Assembly: GCA_964526915.1 (NCBI GenBank)
Contig: CAZGMS010000072.1
Location: 1-64,000, forward strand
Direction: 5' to 3'
From: JAHJDR01 sp964526915
GTDB lineage: Bacteria; UBA10199; JADGCS01
DNA: 64,000 nucleotides
Shown piece by piece: positions 33,566 to 42,156 of this stretch. Below the pieces are notes generated by a model, which did no database searches, was not told the DNA's origin, and saw nothing but the letters and a program-made list of their open reading frames with translations. Position numbers and translations under genes: made by a program. Numbering within the stretch: the stretch's first letter is position 1; each line of letters starts with the position of its first letter.

Positions 33566-34965
33566 ACAACCACACCTTTCAAAATAATGTCGCCTGGCTT
33601 CCTAAACACTTTATCATATAACCAGACCAAAGCTGCCGCATCCAAGATTAAAATAGCAAAATACGCCGCAAACATATAACGTTGCTCGTAATGCGTGGGT
33701 AAATGAATGGCTATTTTATACAAATACAATAACAACAGAATTGATATTTGTCGAAACTCCTTCCGATAAAAAATCAAAGCCAACATGACCAATAAAAACA
33801 TAACAATAACAATCGCTGTAAAACAAACATGAATAAAAGCCTTAGCCGTAAATGATTCTGATGTTGCAGCATCTAACAACATCATTGATACTAATCTTTT
33901 AAGCAAAACTTTTGCATAATATTCCGGGTGCGCCTTAACGACTTGCATGGCATCGTCCATCAAGAGATCCGATGACTCCTTGACCCACCGTGGGCCATCA
34001 TATCCCAGCTCATGTAATCTCTTTTGACCGGCATCATCAGAGTTTTCAAAACCATAGGAATTTGGATACTCACCCAACCCTTCCCAAAAGCCTTCCCCTG
34101 TATTGGACCAATAATCATAATGCCCTGTGCTTTTTTGATACAAAATTGAAAACGGAGCACCAAAGAAAACCACAACAATAAGAAACATCGATACTGAATT
34201 AGCAAAACTAACAAACAATGTTTTCTTTTGAAGCAATAAATAGACAAAATACACACCTGGCAAAAATATGATGAATGGTCTAAACCAACAAAAAAATGCA
34301 ATGGATACGCCTGACAAAACAACCCACACAAGAGATCTTTCACTATGAAATATTTTTAATGAGAAATAAGTTGCTGTAATCATTCCCCACAATTCAAAAA
34401 CATCACGACTAGCCACAGAGGACAGTAAAATAAATGGTACAAATAATATATACAAGACTGAAGAAAGGTATGCTATGGATGAACGCATAAAAATAAGTTC
34501 AGCGATCAAAAACACAAGCACAGCCATAAATGAATCAAAGATAATTTGAATAATCTGCAGTGGCAGAAAACTTTTTGGAAATATTTTCCAGAAGATCCCA
34601 AGAACAATTGCATAACCTGGAACATCTGTTAGAAGCGGGAAGGTATAATCACTGTTGGTTTTATTGAGAATTGCCTCCCTTTGAAAATAATCCACATTGA
34701 TTCTCTTTTCCTTCATATTCAAAAGATTTTTGTAGGCCTGAGAATCTGGATCTTTAGGGCTCTTCCAATCTAATTCTCCGCCTGACTTAAAACCAATTCC
34801 ATCGGCAATATTGCTTGCAATAGTATATTGTTCGCCCATACGACCAGAATCGAAATAGAGATCATGAAAGACAAATAAACCAACAACCCTTACCGCAAGA
34901 GCTATGAGAAACAATATAAGTAATGTATTTTTCATCGTTCTATACAAAGAAACCGGAAACTCCAT
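33562..34965 (-). CDS. GT39-like (GT-C) membrane glycosyltransferase
   Basis: 467 residues with about ten transmembrane helices. A large first periplasmic loop begins with DLYFDSGRMGEQYTIASNIA, where an Asp follows helix 1 as in PMT/ArnT-type GT-C enzymes, and another loop (about 280-330) is soluble. Such proteins use polyprenyl-phosphate sugars as donors on the periplasmic side. The GtrB/ArnC-like GT2 three genes upstream could supply the donor. The ATG at 34965 has AGGTG well spaced and overlaps the upstream aminotransferase by 26 bp; an ATG at 34935 lacks a ribosome site. A role as a second polymerase cannot be excluded. Confidence 0.75.
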   Translation of the reverse strand: MEFPVSLYRTMKNTLLILFLIALAVRVVGLFVFHDLYFDSGRMGEQYTIASNIADGIGFKSGGELDWKSPKDPDSQAYKNLLNMKEKRINVDYFQREAILNKTNSDYTFPLLTDVPGYAIVLGIFWKIFPKSFLPLQIIQIIFDSFMAVLVFLIAELIFMRSSIAYLSSVLYILFVPFILLSSVASRDVFELWGMITATYFSLKIFHSERSLVWVVLSGVSIAFFCWFRPFIIFLPGVYFVYLLLQKKTLFVSFANSVSMFLIVVVFFGAPFSILYQKSTGHYDYWSNTGEGFWEGLGEYPNSYGFENSDDAGQKRLHELGYDGPRWVKESSDLLMDDAMQVVKAHPEYYAKVLLKRLVSMMLLDAATSESFTAKAFIHVCFTAIVIVMFLLVMLALIFYRKEFRQISILLLLYLYKIAIHLPTHYEQRYMFAAYFAILILDAAALVWLYDKVFRKPGDIILKGVVV

Positions 34966-36067
34966 TGATCACCTGATCTATAAGGGGATCCAAACCTGCC
35001 CATAAAGGAAGTCTTAAAATGCGTTCACTTGTATGTTCTGTGTTCATCATTGTTCCAAAACACCTGGCATATTTAGACCCATAAGGAGAGCTGTGTAATG
35101 GCACATAATGTGATACGGCATTGATACCCATTTCTTTGAGATGTGACATGATATCTGATCTTGTTCTAGAATCTTCGAGCAACAAATAATACATATGAGC
35201 GTTGTGTACACATCTGGCAGAAATCATTGGCCGTCTCAAAACACCTTTCTGTTCTAAAACCAAAAAGGCGTCATGATATCGTTGCCAAAGACACATTCGA
35301 TTATCAGTTATTTTCTTTGCCTCATCAAGCTGTGCATAAAGAAATGCCGCCACCATTTCACCTGGTAAAAAGGAAGACCCCAAATCCTGCCATGAATATT
35401 TATCAACCTCACCTCTTAAGAACTGCTTTCGATTCGTTCCCTTCTGCCAAATAATTTCCGCTCTCCGCACAAAACGTTCATCATTCATTAACAATGCACC
35501 GCCCTCACCGGAAGAAATATTTTTTGTGTCGTGAAAACTGAGACATCCCATCTGTCCAATCGTTCCAAGATATTGGTTGTTATATTGAGACATGATAGCC
35601 TGTGCGGCATCTTCGATAACCAACAGATGATGTCTTTTCGCTATGGATGTGATGGTTTCCATTTCACAACCAACGCCCGCATAGTGGACGGGAACGATGG
35701 CTTTTGTTTTTGGGGTGATCGCATCCTCTATGATCTTTTCATCGATGTTCAAGGTGTCTGACCTGATATCAACAAAGACAGGGACTCCACCACGCAGAAC
35801 AAATGCATTGGCTGTAGAAACAAATGTGAATGAGGGCATGATGATCTCATCACCTTGCTGAATATCGGCTAATAAAGCGGCCATTTCCAACGCGCCCGTG
35901 CATGAATGCGTCAGCAGAACCTTTTGACATCCAAGTTTTTTTTCCAACCATTCATGACATTTTTTTGTGAAGAGACCATCACCAGACAAACGCCGATCCT
36001 CTAACACCTTTTGAATATACTTGATTTCATGACCTGTAATGAATGGCTTATTGAATGGTATTTTCAT
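34940..36067 (-). CDS. wecE: dTDP-4-amino-4,6-dideoxygalactose transaminase
   Basis: 375 residues. IPFNKPFITGHEIKYI, RLSGDGLFTKKCHEWLE and LLTHSCTGALEMAALL are close to WecE/RffA; the PLP lysine is in FHDTKNISSGEGGAL, preceded by VIEDAAQAI. It aminates dTDP-4-keto-6-deoxyglucose (made by RfbA and RfbB, encoded 3-4 kb upstream in the same run) to dTDP-Fuc4N. No WecD acetyltransferase follows; instead two methyltransferase genes lie next to it, hinting at N- or O-methylation. The second of two adjacent ATGs is used, giving the canonical N-terminus; the start lies inside the methyltransferase gene. Confidence 0.9.
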   Translation of the reverse strand: MKIPFNKPFITGHEIKYIQKVLEDRRLSGDGLFTKKCHEWLEKKLGCQKVLLTHSCTGALEMAALLADIQQGDEIIMPSFTFVSTANAFVLRGGVPVFVDIRSDTLNIDEKIIEDAITPKTKAIVPVHYAGVGCEMETITSIAKRHHLLVIEDAAQAIMSQYNNQYLGTIGQMGCLSFHDTKNISSGEGGALLMNDERFVRRAEIIWQKGTNRKQFLRGEVDKYSWQDLGSSFLPGEMVAAFLYAQLDEAKKITDNRMCLWQRYHDAFLVLEQKGVLRRPMISARCVHNAHMYYLLLEDSRTRSDIMSHLKEMGINAVSHYVPLHSSPYGSKYARCFGTMMNTEHTSERILRLPLWAGLDPLIDQVINGVSGFFV

Positions 36068-36845
36068 CATTGATTTTTTCGGCCACACAGACCAGGGAAC
36101 CTCCAAAGGGGAATGACAAACCGTAAGCGATCATCAACATTTCAACATCACAAACCCGTTCGAAGATCCAATTGATCCATCGTGCAATTTTGAATTCAGA
36201 AAGAATGTCCTGAGTTGAATTCGATTTTAAACTCTTTTTCAACCAGATTCTAGAAACAAACATGAACGGCAACAAGAGGGCCATGAAAGACGAAACCCAA
36301 ACCATTCTGAACCCGCTTTTTTTTAGTTTGATGGTAAGTTCTTCACAAGTGTACCTTCGTTTATGGCAAGCAACCTCATCCTGAGAACTCCACAACCAAG
36401 CATGTTGCGGCACAGTCAGAATAAGCCCCCCACCCTTTTTCAGACCCTGATGAAATTGATTCAAGACACACTCATCTTCCAGAACATGTTCCAGAACATC
36501 AAACGCCCCAATAACATCATATTCTTCCCTATACGGCATTTGCCGCGCGTCCATTTGGAACAGTGACGCATTTTTGAGTCTCTTCTTTGCAAAGCTCAAA
36601 CCCTCAGAAAACAAATCGCTCCCTGAAATCTGAGTCTCTGGAAATGACTTTTCGATGGCCGACAAAACAAAGCCAGTTCCACAACCCACCTCAAGAAAAG
36701 ATTTCATCTGTGGGAAAAATTTTTTAAGAGCCCACAAAATCAGGCGGTTTCTTGAACAGAACCAGAAGTTCCGAGATTCTAGTTTCTGGATTTGCCAAAA
36801 ATAGTCACTATCAAAACCTTGTGAAAGATTAACTGCGCCTATCAT
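36048..36845 (-). CDS. Class I SAM-dependent methyltransferase
   Basis: 265 residues. SAM-binding motif I is FLEVGCGTGFVLSAIE (50-65), an acidic residue at the end of strand 2 is in SGSDLF, and GAFDVLEHVLEDE and GGGLILTVPQHAWLWS are typical of the Methyltransf_11/23 group found in O-antigen loci. The C-terminal third is hydrophobic (FMALLLPFMFVSRIW) and may touch the membrane, suggesting a lipid-linked glycan substrate. The start is inferred from the first ATG. It overlaps the WecE gene by 20 bp. Confidence 0.82.
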   Translation of the reverse strand: MIGAVNLSQGFDSDYFWQIQKLESRNFWFCSRNRLILWALKKFFPQMKSFLEVGCGTGFVLSAIEKSFPETQISGSDLFSEGLSFAKKRLKNASLFQMDARQMPYREEYDVIGAFDVLEHVLEDECVLNQFHQGLKKGGGLILTVPQHAWLWSSQDEVACHKRRYTCEELTIKLKKSGFRMVWVSSFMALLLPFMFVSRIWLKKSLKSNSTQDILSEFKIARWINWIFERVCDVEMLMIAYGLSFPFGGSLVCVAEKINDENTIQ

Positions 36846-36863
36846 AAAAAATGTCGAAACGAA

Positions 36864-37661
36864 TTATTGCTTTTCGAAAACAAACAATTTCTGAGTACCA
36901 TAATCACCCACAGAGGGCATTTGTGCAAACCAGCGATTGATTTCCATATTGGGATTGGCAACAAGTTGCTCCAGTTCTGCGCATTTCGCCAATATTGGTT
37001 TGATCACTCTAGTACCAACAAAATAAGTGCTGGAAAAATTTTCTATTTTTTTCAATTTCAAACACGCGGGCAAATGCTTCAGTAGCTCGTTTTCATCAAG
37101 ATACGTGTTAAAAGCAGGCATTGAAATGGCCTCTAACCCCCATTCAGCACGGAAACAGTTCAATTTATTCCACCCCTGCTTTGTGGCTTCAGATAGCAAA
37201 AGCAAACCTCCGGGCATCAACACCCTTGCGCATTCCTCAAGTGCTTTCACCTGTTTATTAAGTTCAAGCAGATTAATTAATACCCTAACAACAAAAACCT
37301 GATCATATGAGTTATCACATTCTTTTAATTGCGTAATGTCACCAACATTAAAAGAAAGTCTTTCTTGTAAACCAGGGTTAAGGGTAGCAACTCTTTTGTT
37401 GGCTTCTTCAATCATTTTTGGAATATAATCAATGCCCTTTATTACTACCTTTTTTTTCATGGCCACAGAAACTGCTGTGTATCCATTTGCACAGCCTGCA
37501 TCCAATATCTTGGCACCATCCTTTGTATATTTTAGAAGTTCCCTGATCTCAATTTCAATAGCCTCCCGATCAGACCATGACACCGATGGCTCTTGGCCAT
37601 ACATATGGGCCTGTTGATTCCAATAATCATAAACCTGTTCTGCATTAAACTTTTCTTTCAT
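36864..37661 (-). CDS. Class I SAM-dependent methyltransferase
   Basis: 265 residues. ILDAGCANGYTAVSVA (near 53-68) is the SAM-binding motif; IKGIDYIPKMIEEA, FNVGDITQL and VRVLINLLELNKQ follow in order. Soluble, so it probably acts on a nucleotide sugar or cytoplasmic intermediate. The opening YDYWNQQAHMYGQEPSVSW is common in sugar N- and O-methyltransferases. Its ATG overlaps the GT2 stop as ATGA with AGAGG upstream. Context between the GT2 and WecE genes suggests a TDP-amino sugar or its polyprenyl product as substrate. Confidence 0.82.
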   Translation of the reverse strand: MKEKFNAEQVYDYWNQQAHMYGQEPSVSWSDREAIEIEIRELLKYTKDGAKILDAGCANGYTAVSVAMKKKVVIKGIDYIPKMIEEANKRVATLNPGLQERLSFNVGDITQLKECDNSYDQVFVVRVLINLLELNKQVKALEECARVLMPGGLLLLSEATKQGWNKLNCFRAEWGLEAISMPAFNTYLDENELLKHLPACLKLKKIENFSSTYFVGTRVIKPILAKCAELEQLVANPNMEINRWFAQMPSVGDYGTQKLFVFEKQ

Positions 37662-38632
37662 GAATCACCTCTTTGAATTATTCTCATATCTCCCCTGACA
37701 ACATAAGATGGTTTGCCCATTGTCTTAAAATGAACACGGGCCAAATACTCACCTATGATACCTAAGGAAAATAATTGCGCCCCAGAAAAAATGGCGATAA
37801 TTGAAGCTAAGAATGTAAAACCATGCACAGAACTCCCTCGAATCAAATAGCTAATCAAAATATAACTCAAAATACAGATGCCAAATATTGTAAAAACAAA
37901 TCCTATCAGACTCGCAATTTGCAACGGAACAACACTATAACCAGTTGCCATATTTAACGAGTACGTTACCAACTTCAAAAAAGTGTATTGTGATTTCCCA
38001 AATGCCCTTTTTGAATGTTGCACATTCACACTAGAAAATCTGTTCGTCCCCCACGTTAACAATACATCAATTGACACAAATGGACTGTAATAATTGATAA
38101 ATGCTTCTAGAATTTCCCTTCTGAAGGCACGAAATGCACTCACTTTTCTCGCCACATCGTATCCCATCACACTCTGTAAAGTTATGCGAGTAATCTGAGA
38201 AGCCAATTTTCTCCATATGTTCTGACTGACTTTTTGGGACGTCCCATACACCACATCATAATTTTTGTTCAACGCATGCAATAAACACGGTATCTCTTCA
38301 GGTGGGTGTTGCAAATCATCATCCATGGTCACTATAATTTCATATTGGGCCTGTCTGATACCACAAAGTACAGCGTTGTGCTGACCATAATTTCTTCTCA
38401 ATTGGATTGCCTTGACCTTGGGATCAAACAGAGCAATCTCAGAAATGATTTTCCACGAATCATCCGTTCCACAATCTTCAACCAAAATGATTTCATAGTT
38501 ATCGGCCATCGAAGCCAATTGACAACTCAAACGTTCATATAGTGCCCGAATACTCCCCGCACAATTGTATGCCGGTATCACAACTGAAATGCTCATGTGA
38601 TGATCTTTACCCTCTATTGTACTGCTTGTCAT
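37658..38632 (-). CDS. GT2 polyprenyl-phosphate glycosyltransferase, GtrB/ArnC-like
   Basis: 324 residues. SVVIPAYNCAGSIRAL opens a GT-A domain, MDDDLQHPPEEIP contains the DxD motif in its polyprenyl-type setting, and RRNYGQHNAVLCGIRQA is characteristic of the DPM1/GtrB/ArnC group. Two C-terminal transmembrane helices (about 235-260 and 270-292) and the basic tail match GtrB. It makes polyprenyl-P-sugar, here perhaps from a dTDP sugar, for the GT-C enzyme encoded downstream. GGAG four bases before the ATG supports this start, which overlaps rfbB by 26 bp; an internal ATG at codon 13 is an alternative. Confidence 0.9.
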   Translation of the reverse strand: MTSSTIEGKDHHMSISVVIPAYNCAGSIRALYERLSCQLASMADNYEIILVEDCGTDDSWKIISEIALFDPKVKAIQLRRNYGQHNAVLCGIRQAQYEIIVTMDDDLQHPPEEIPCLLHALNKNYDVVYGTSQKVSQNIWRKLASQITRITLQSVMGYDVARKVSAFRAFRREILEAFINYYSPFVSIDVLLTWGTNRFSSVNVQHSKRAFGKSQYTFLKLVTYSLNMATGYSVVPLQIASLIGFVFTIFGICILSYILISYLIRGSSVHGFTFLASIIAIFSGAQLFSLGIIGEYLARVHFKTMGKPSYVVRGDMRIIQRGDS

Positions 38633-39680
38633 AAAACTCCAAATATTTTAGATTTCGAACATCATCAGTCCATTTTTTGTGTTCGTGGTACCAACGAACT
38701 AATGCGGAAATTTCATTCTCAAAGAGTCGCCTTGGCTTCCAAAACAACTCTTTTCGAAGCTTTGAGCTGTCCAGAGCATACCGTCTATCATGCCCTGGAC
38801 GATCAGCGACGTACCGCATGAGTTTTTGTGATGTGCCCAGAGCTCTTCCCATCAATCGGTCCACGACATCACAAATCGTTGTCACGATATGAATATTACT
38901 CCTCTCTGTCTCTCCGGAAATCGCATATGTTTCACCTATCTTTCCTTGTTCTAAAATGGCCTGCAAAGCCTCACAGTGATCGAGGACATGAATCCAATCA
39001 CGTACGTAAAGTCCGTCACCATAAACAGGCAGTTCTTTGTCTTCAAAAGCATTTAAGATCATCAATGGAATCAGTTTCTCTGGAAATTGCCAAGGGCCAT
39101 AATTGTTCGAACAATTACTGATTATCACTGGCAAGCCATAGGTCCTGTGCCAAGCCCGCGCCAGATGGTCAGAAGCAGCCTTTGATGCAGAATATGGGCT
39201 ATTGGGTTTGTAAGGTGAATTTTCGTTAAACGGTGGTGATGTAAGATCCAGAGCACCAAAGACTTCATCTGTCGAAACATGCAAAAACAACTTGTCGTCA
39301 GAATCTACCCAGAGCTTTTGTGCAGATTCGAGCAACGTGAACGTACCCTCAATATTTGTTTTTATGAACGGAGTCGCACCAAGAATGGAGCGATCAACGT
39401 GACTTTCGGCCGCAAAATGAACGATCGTGTCAATTTCGTATTTAGATAAGATATCGCGAATGTTTGCACCATCACAAATATCGATTTTTTCAAAAAAGTA
39501 CCTTTTGTCAGCAAATTCTGCATGGACATCTTTCAAATTTTCAAGATTCCCTGCGTACGTCAGATTGTCAACATTGACAACAAGACCCCGAAAATCCGCC
39601 TTCTTGAGAAGAGAACGAATAAAATTGGAGCCGATGAACCCCGCGCCTCCAGTCACCATGATGTTTTTTAGTTTTCTCAT
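38607..39680 (-). CDS. rfbB: dTDP-glucose 4,6-dehydratase
   Basis: 357 residues. TGGAGFIGSNFIR binds NAD, HFAAESHVDRSI and STDEVFGAL carry the Thr-Asp-Glu catalytic residues, and YSASKAASDHLA is the YxxxK motif. It converts dTDP-glucose to dTDP-4-keto-6-deoxyglucose. It overlaps rfbA by four bases (ATGA). rfbC and rfbD are absent from the window, so rhamnose is unlikely; the product is instead drawn off by the WecE-like transaminase. Confidence 0.95.
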   Translation of the reverse strand: MRKLKNIMVTGGAGFIGSNFIRSLLKKADFRGLVVNVDNLTYAGNLENLKDVHAEFADKRYFFEKIDICDGANIRDILSKYEIDTIVHFAAESHVDRSILGATPFIKTNIEGTFTLLESAQKLWVDSDDKLFLHVSTDEVFGALDLTSPPFNENSPYKPNSPYSASKAASDHLARAWHRTYGLPVIISNCSNNYGPWQFPEKLIPLMILNAFEDKELPVYGDGLYVRDWIHVLDHCEALQAILEQGKIGETYAISGETERSNIHIVTTICDVVDRLMGRALGTSQKLMRYVADRPGHDRRYALDSSKLRKELFWKPRRLFENEISALVRWYHEHKKWTDDVRNLKYLEFYDKQYNRG

Positions 39681-40546
39681 GTATTTTCCAAAACCCTCAA
39701 TAGATATTCACCGTAACCAGATTTTAACAATGGCTGCGCAAGTTGCCTGAGTTGCTTGGCAGAAATGAATCCCATTCTGTAGGCGATTTCTTCTATGCAG
39801 GCAATTTTCAGACCCTGTCGATCTTCAATAGTTTTTATAAACATCGCTGCATCGGCCAAAGAAGCATGAGTGCCCGTATCTAACCAGGCAAAACCTCGCC
39901 CCAACATGCGCACATTCAGTTTGCCTTGGGCCAAATAGGCAGTATTGACGTCTGTGATTTCCAGTTCCCCCCGAGGAGAAGGCTTGATTGTTTTTGCAAT
40001 TTTAGCGGCCACATTGTCATAAAAATACAATCCCACAACGGCATAATTTGATTTGGGTTGCTCCGGCTTTTCCTGCAAAGAAATGGCTTTCATATTTTTG
40101 TCAAATTCAACTACTCCATAGTTCTGAGGATTGTTGACATAATAGCCAAATATTGTTGCGCCGTTCACGTTCACTGAAACATTTTTCAGCAATCCCTGAA
40201 GCCCATCGCTGTAAAATATGTTATCTCCCAAAATCAGGCAAACAGAATCACCTGCAATAAAATTTTCACCCAAAATAAGAGCCTCCGCCAAACCACGCGG
40301 CTGTTCTTGAACTTTGTAGTTAAAAGAAAGTCCCAATTTACTGCCGTCACCAAAAAGCATCTTAAATCGGGGAAGATCTTCTGGTGTGCTGATGATGAGA
40401 ATTTCACGAATGCCAGCAAGCATAAGTGTGGAAAGAGGGTAATAGATGAGCGGTTTGTCGTACACCGGTAACAGCTGTTTACACGCTACTTGCGTTATTG
40501 GATACAACCTGGTTCCAGAGCCACCTGCTAAGATAATGCCTTTCAT
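39677..40546 (-). CDS. rfbA: Glucose-1-phosphate thymidylyltransferase
   Basis: 289 residues, standard length for the tetrameric enzyme. LAGGSGTRLYPITQVACKQL (6-25) is the nucleotidyltransferase signature, LILGDNIFYSDGL holds the metal Asp, LQEKPEQPKSNY the substrate site and GRGFAWLDTGTHASL the C-terminal motif. Makes dTDP-glucose from dTTP and glucose-1-phosphate. Preceded by GAGGAG at good spacing; the ATG overlaps the lyase-like gene stop as ATGA. Confidence 0.95.
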   Translation of the reverse strand: MKGIILAGGSGTRLYPITQVACKQLLPVYDKPLIYYPLSTLMLAGIREILIISTPEDLPRFKMLFGDGSKLGLSFNYKVQEQPRGLAEALILGENFIAGDSVCLILGDNIFYSDGLQGLLKNVSVNVNGATIFGYYVNNPQNYGVVEFDKNMKAISLQEKPEQPKSNYAVVGLYFYDNVAAKIAKTIKPSPRGELEITDVNTAYLAQGKLNVRMLGRGFAWLDTGTHASLADAAMFIKTIEDRQGLKIACIEEIAYRMGFISAKQLRQLAQPLLKSGYGEYLLRVLENT

Positions 40547-42156
40547 AAATTTTCTCCTCTATATGAAACCTCATACTCAAGCACATCACGAAACTGATAT
40601 TGTAAAACTTGATTCTTAATTTTTTTTCCAAATTCAGGACAATACCAGTTCTGAAGGAACTTCGGAGCACACAGAGAACGGATACAAACCCTCACGCCCT
40701 TATAAAAAATATTCACCTCGCTGTCAGCAATAGTAATCTGAGCCTCGGGCACAGCATGTAGGTATGAGGCGCAACAATATTGGTTAGCTGAAATAACAGC
40801 ATCTCTAATGACAAGCGCATTTTCATTCATAAGGATCCTTCTTGTTACCAATGGTTTTCCCAAAAGGTAACAGTACCCCGTATGCGCCGCCTCAATCATA
40901 ACCGAAGAATTTTCTTCTACAATAGAAGTTTCCAAAGGATAACCTCTTCGCCCCACCCTGTGGGCCGCCCATATCTCTGCTTGTTCCTGGTCATCAACAG
41001 TCACCGTGTTATGAGCAGAAGTTGATCGGCAATACTGCCGCATGGCTGATGGTAAATATTCATAGTTGCCACTGTCAACGATCACAGGGACACCATCAAT
41101 CCACAAACAAAAAGAAAGCATATCACAATGGGCATGACCAGGCTGATGATCAGGACCAATTTTTCCCACATCTTGAATCAGCGTAAACCTACCTTTTTTG
41201 ACGACAACATAACCCGAATCCTTTAGCCACGTCACTTCACCATCTTCCTCCGGGCAATGCCACCCCAATAGATCCTGTCCATATTCAAACAGGTCATCCG
41301 CCTGAGGGGCACCCTCATACCCTGCATCCCCAAACAGAGCGAATTTTCCATCAACACTCATGTGCCACAACCAATTCAAACCCTTATGTGCCACATCAAT
41401 CAACTTGCCATAAACGTTTTGCGAAAGGGGACGGTTGCGGGTCAAATTGAGGATATCAAGAATGCGTTCCAGCAAAATGGCATGATACATTGGCGACAAT
41501 TCATAATGCCCGCCATCAGCCAAAAACTGTGCATCGATTTCTTTGACCAACTGATCATAAATAATTTGTTGTTGTGATGTTTTGCAACAGACGTGGCTCA
41601 CCAAATACAAAGCGAAAAGATTTTCCAATAAGTGATTGCCCAAAAGATGGTACTCTCGTCGTGCATAAAGAACGGATGCCTGCTGTGCCAGCGACAACCG
41701 TATCTTGGCAGAGTCTGAGAGTCGCCCTTGAGCCAACAACTTGATCCATGTGACCATACGGAGTGAGATGGGATAAGCCTCCCAGCCATTACCCTTAAAT
41801 GGAGAGTTGTCATCAATCCATTTGTTTACCCAATCGTCAACGGGACAATCGTCCTCCAGTAACCAATCCTGATAGTGCAAACGATAACTCCAGAGCTTGT
41901 CATTTTTTACAAAATCCCAATCACGACCCACCAAAGTATTTTGTTTGTTGTTGAAAAGAAATGCTCCACTGCCAAGATAATGTTTGCGATTAGCCACTGG
42001 GAAAGACAACTCCGGTTTTAGAGAACACGATGAAATAATAAATATCTTCTTTGGACATAATGGCATCACAGCATAATATAGCCTGTAAAATATTTGAGAT
42101 GCTTTCAAATGTTTCAGTGTTCTAAAATATCTGCTCATGTAACCAAAACAATTCAT
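40543..42156 (-). CDS. Heparinase II/III-like (alginate lyase family) protein
   Basis: 537 residues. An N-terminal (alpha/alpha) toroid region includes LLGNHLLENLFALYLV and GGHYELSPMYHAILLERI, whose Asn-His and Tyr-His pairs match the catalytic zone of heparinase II/III lyases; the beta-sandwich part starts near GYVVVKKGRFTLIQDVG and has PGHAHCDMLSF. There is no signal peptide, so it should stay in the cytoplasm, as is common for the lyase-like proteins of polysaccharide loci whose real role is unclear (editing or uronosyl chemistry). Its ATG overlaps the two-domain dehydrogenase stop by four bases, and the two genes often travel together. Confidence 0.85.
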   Translation of the reverse strand: MNCFGYMSRYFRTLKHLKASQIFYRLYYAVMPLCPKKIFIISSCSLKPELSFPVANRKHYLGSGAFLFNNKQNTLVGRDWDFVKNDKLWSYRLHYQDWLLEDDCPVDDWVNKWIDDNSPFKGNGWEAYPISLRMVTWIKLLAQGRLSDSAKIRLSLAQQASVLYARREYHLLGNHLLENLFALYLVSHVCCKTSQQQIIYDQLVKEIDAQFLADGGHYELSPMYHAILLERILDILNLTRNRPLSQNVYGKLIDVAHKGLNWLWHMSVDGKFALFGDAGYEGAPQADDLFEYGQDLLGWHCPEEDGEVTWLKDSGYVVVKKGRFTLIQDVGKIGPDHQPGHAHCDMLSFCLWIDGVPVIVDSGNYEYLPSAMRQYCRSTSAHNTVTVDDQEQAEIWAAHRVGRRGYPLETSIVEENSSVMIEAAHTGYCYLLGKPLVTRRILMNENALVIRDAVISANQYCCASYLHAVPEAQITIADSEVNIFYKGVRVCIRSLCAPKFLQNWYCPEFGKKIKNQVLQYQFRDVLEYEVSYRGENL

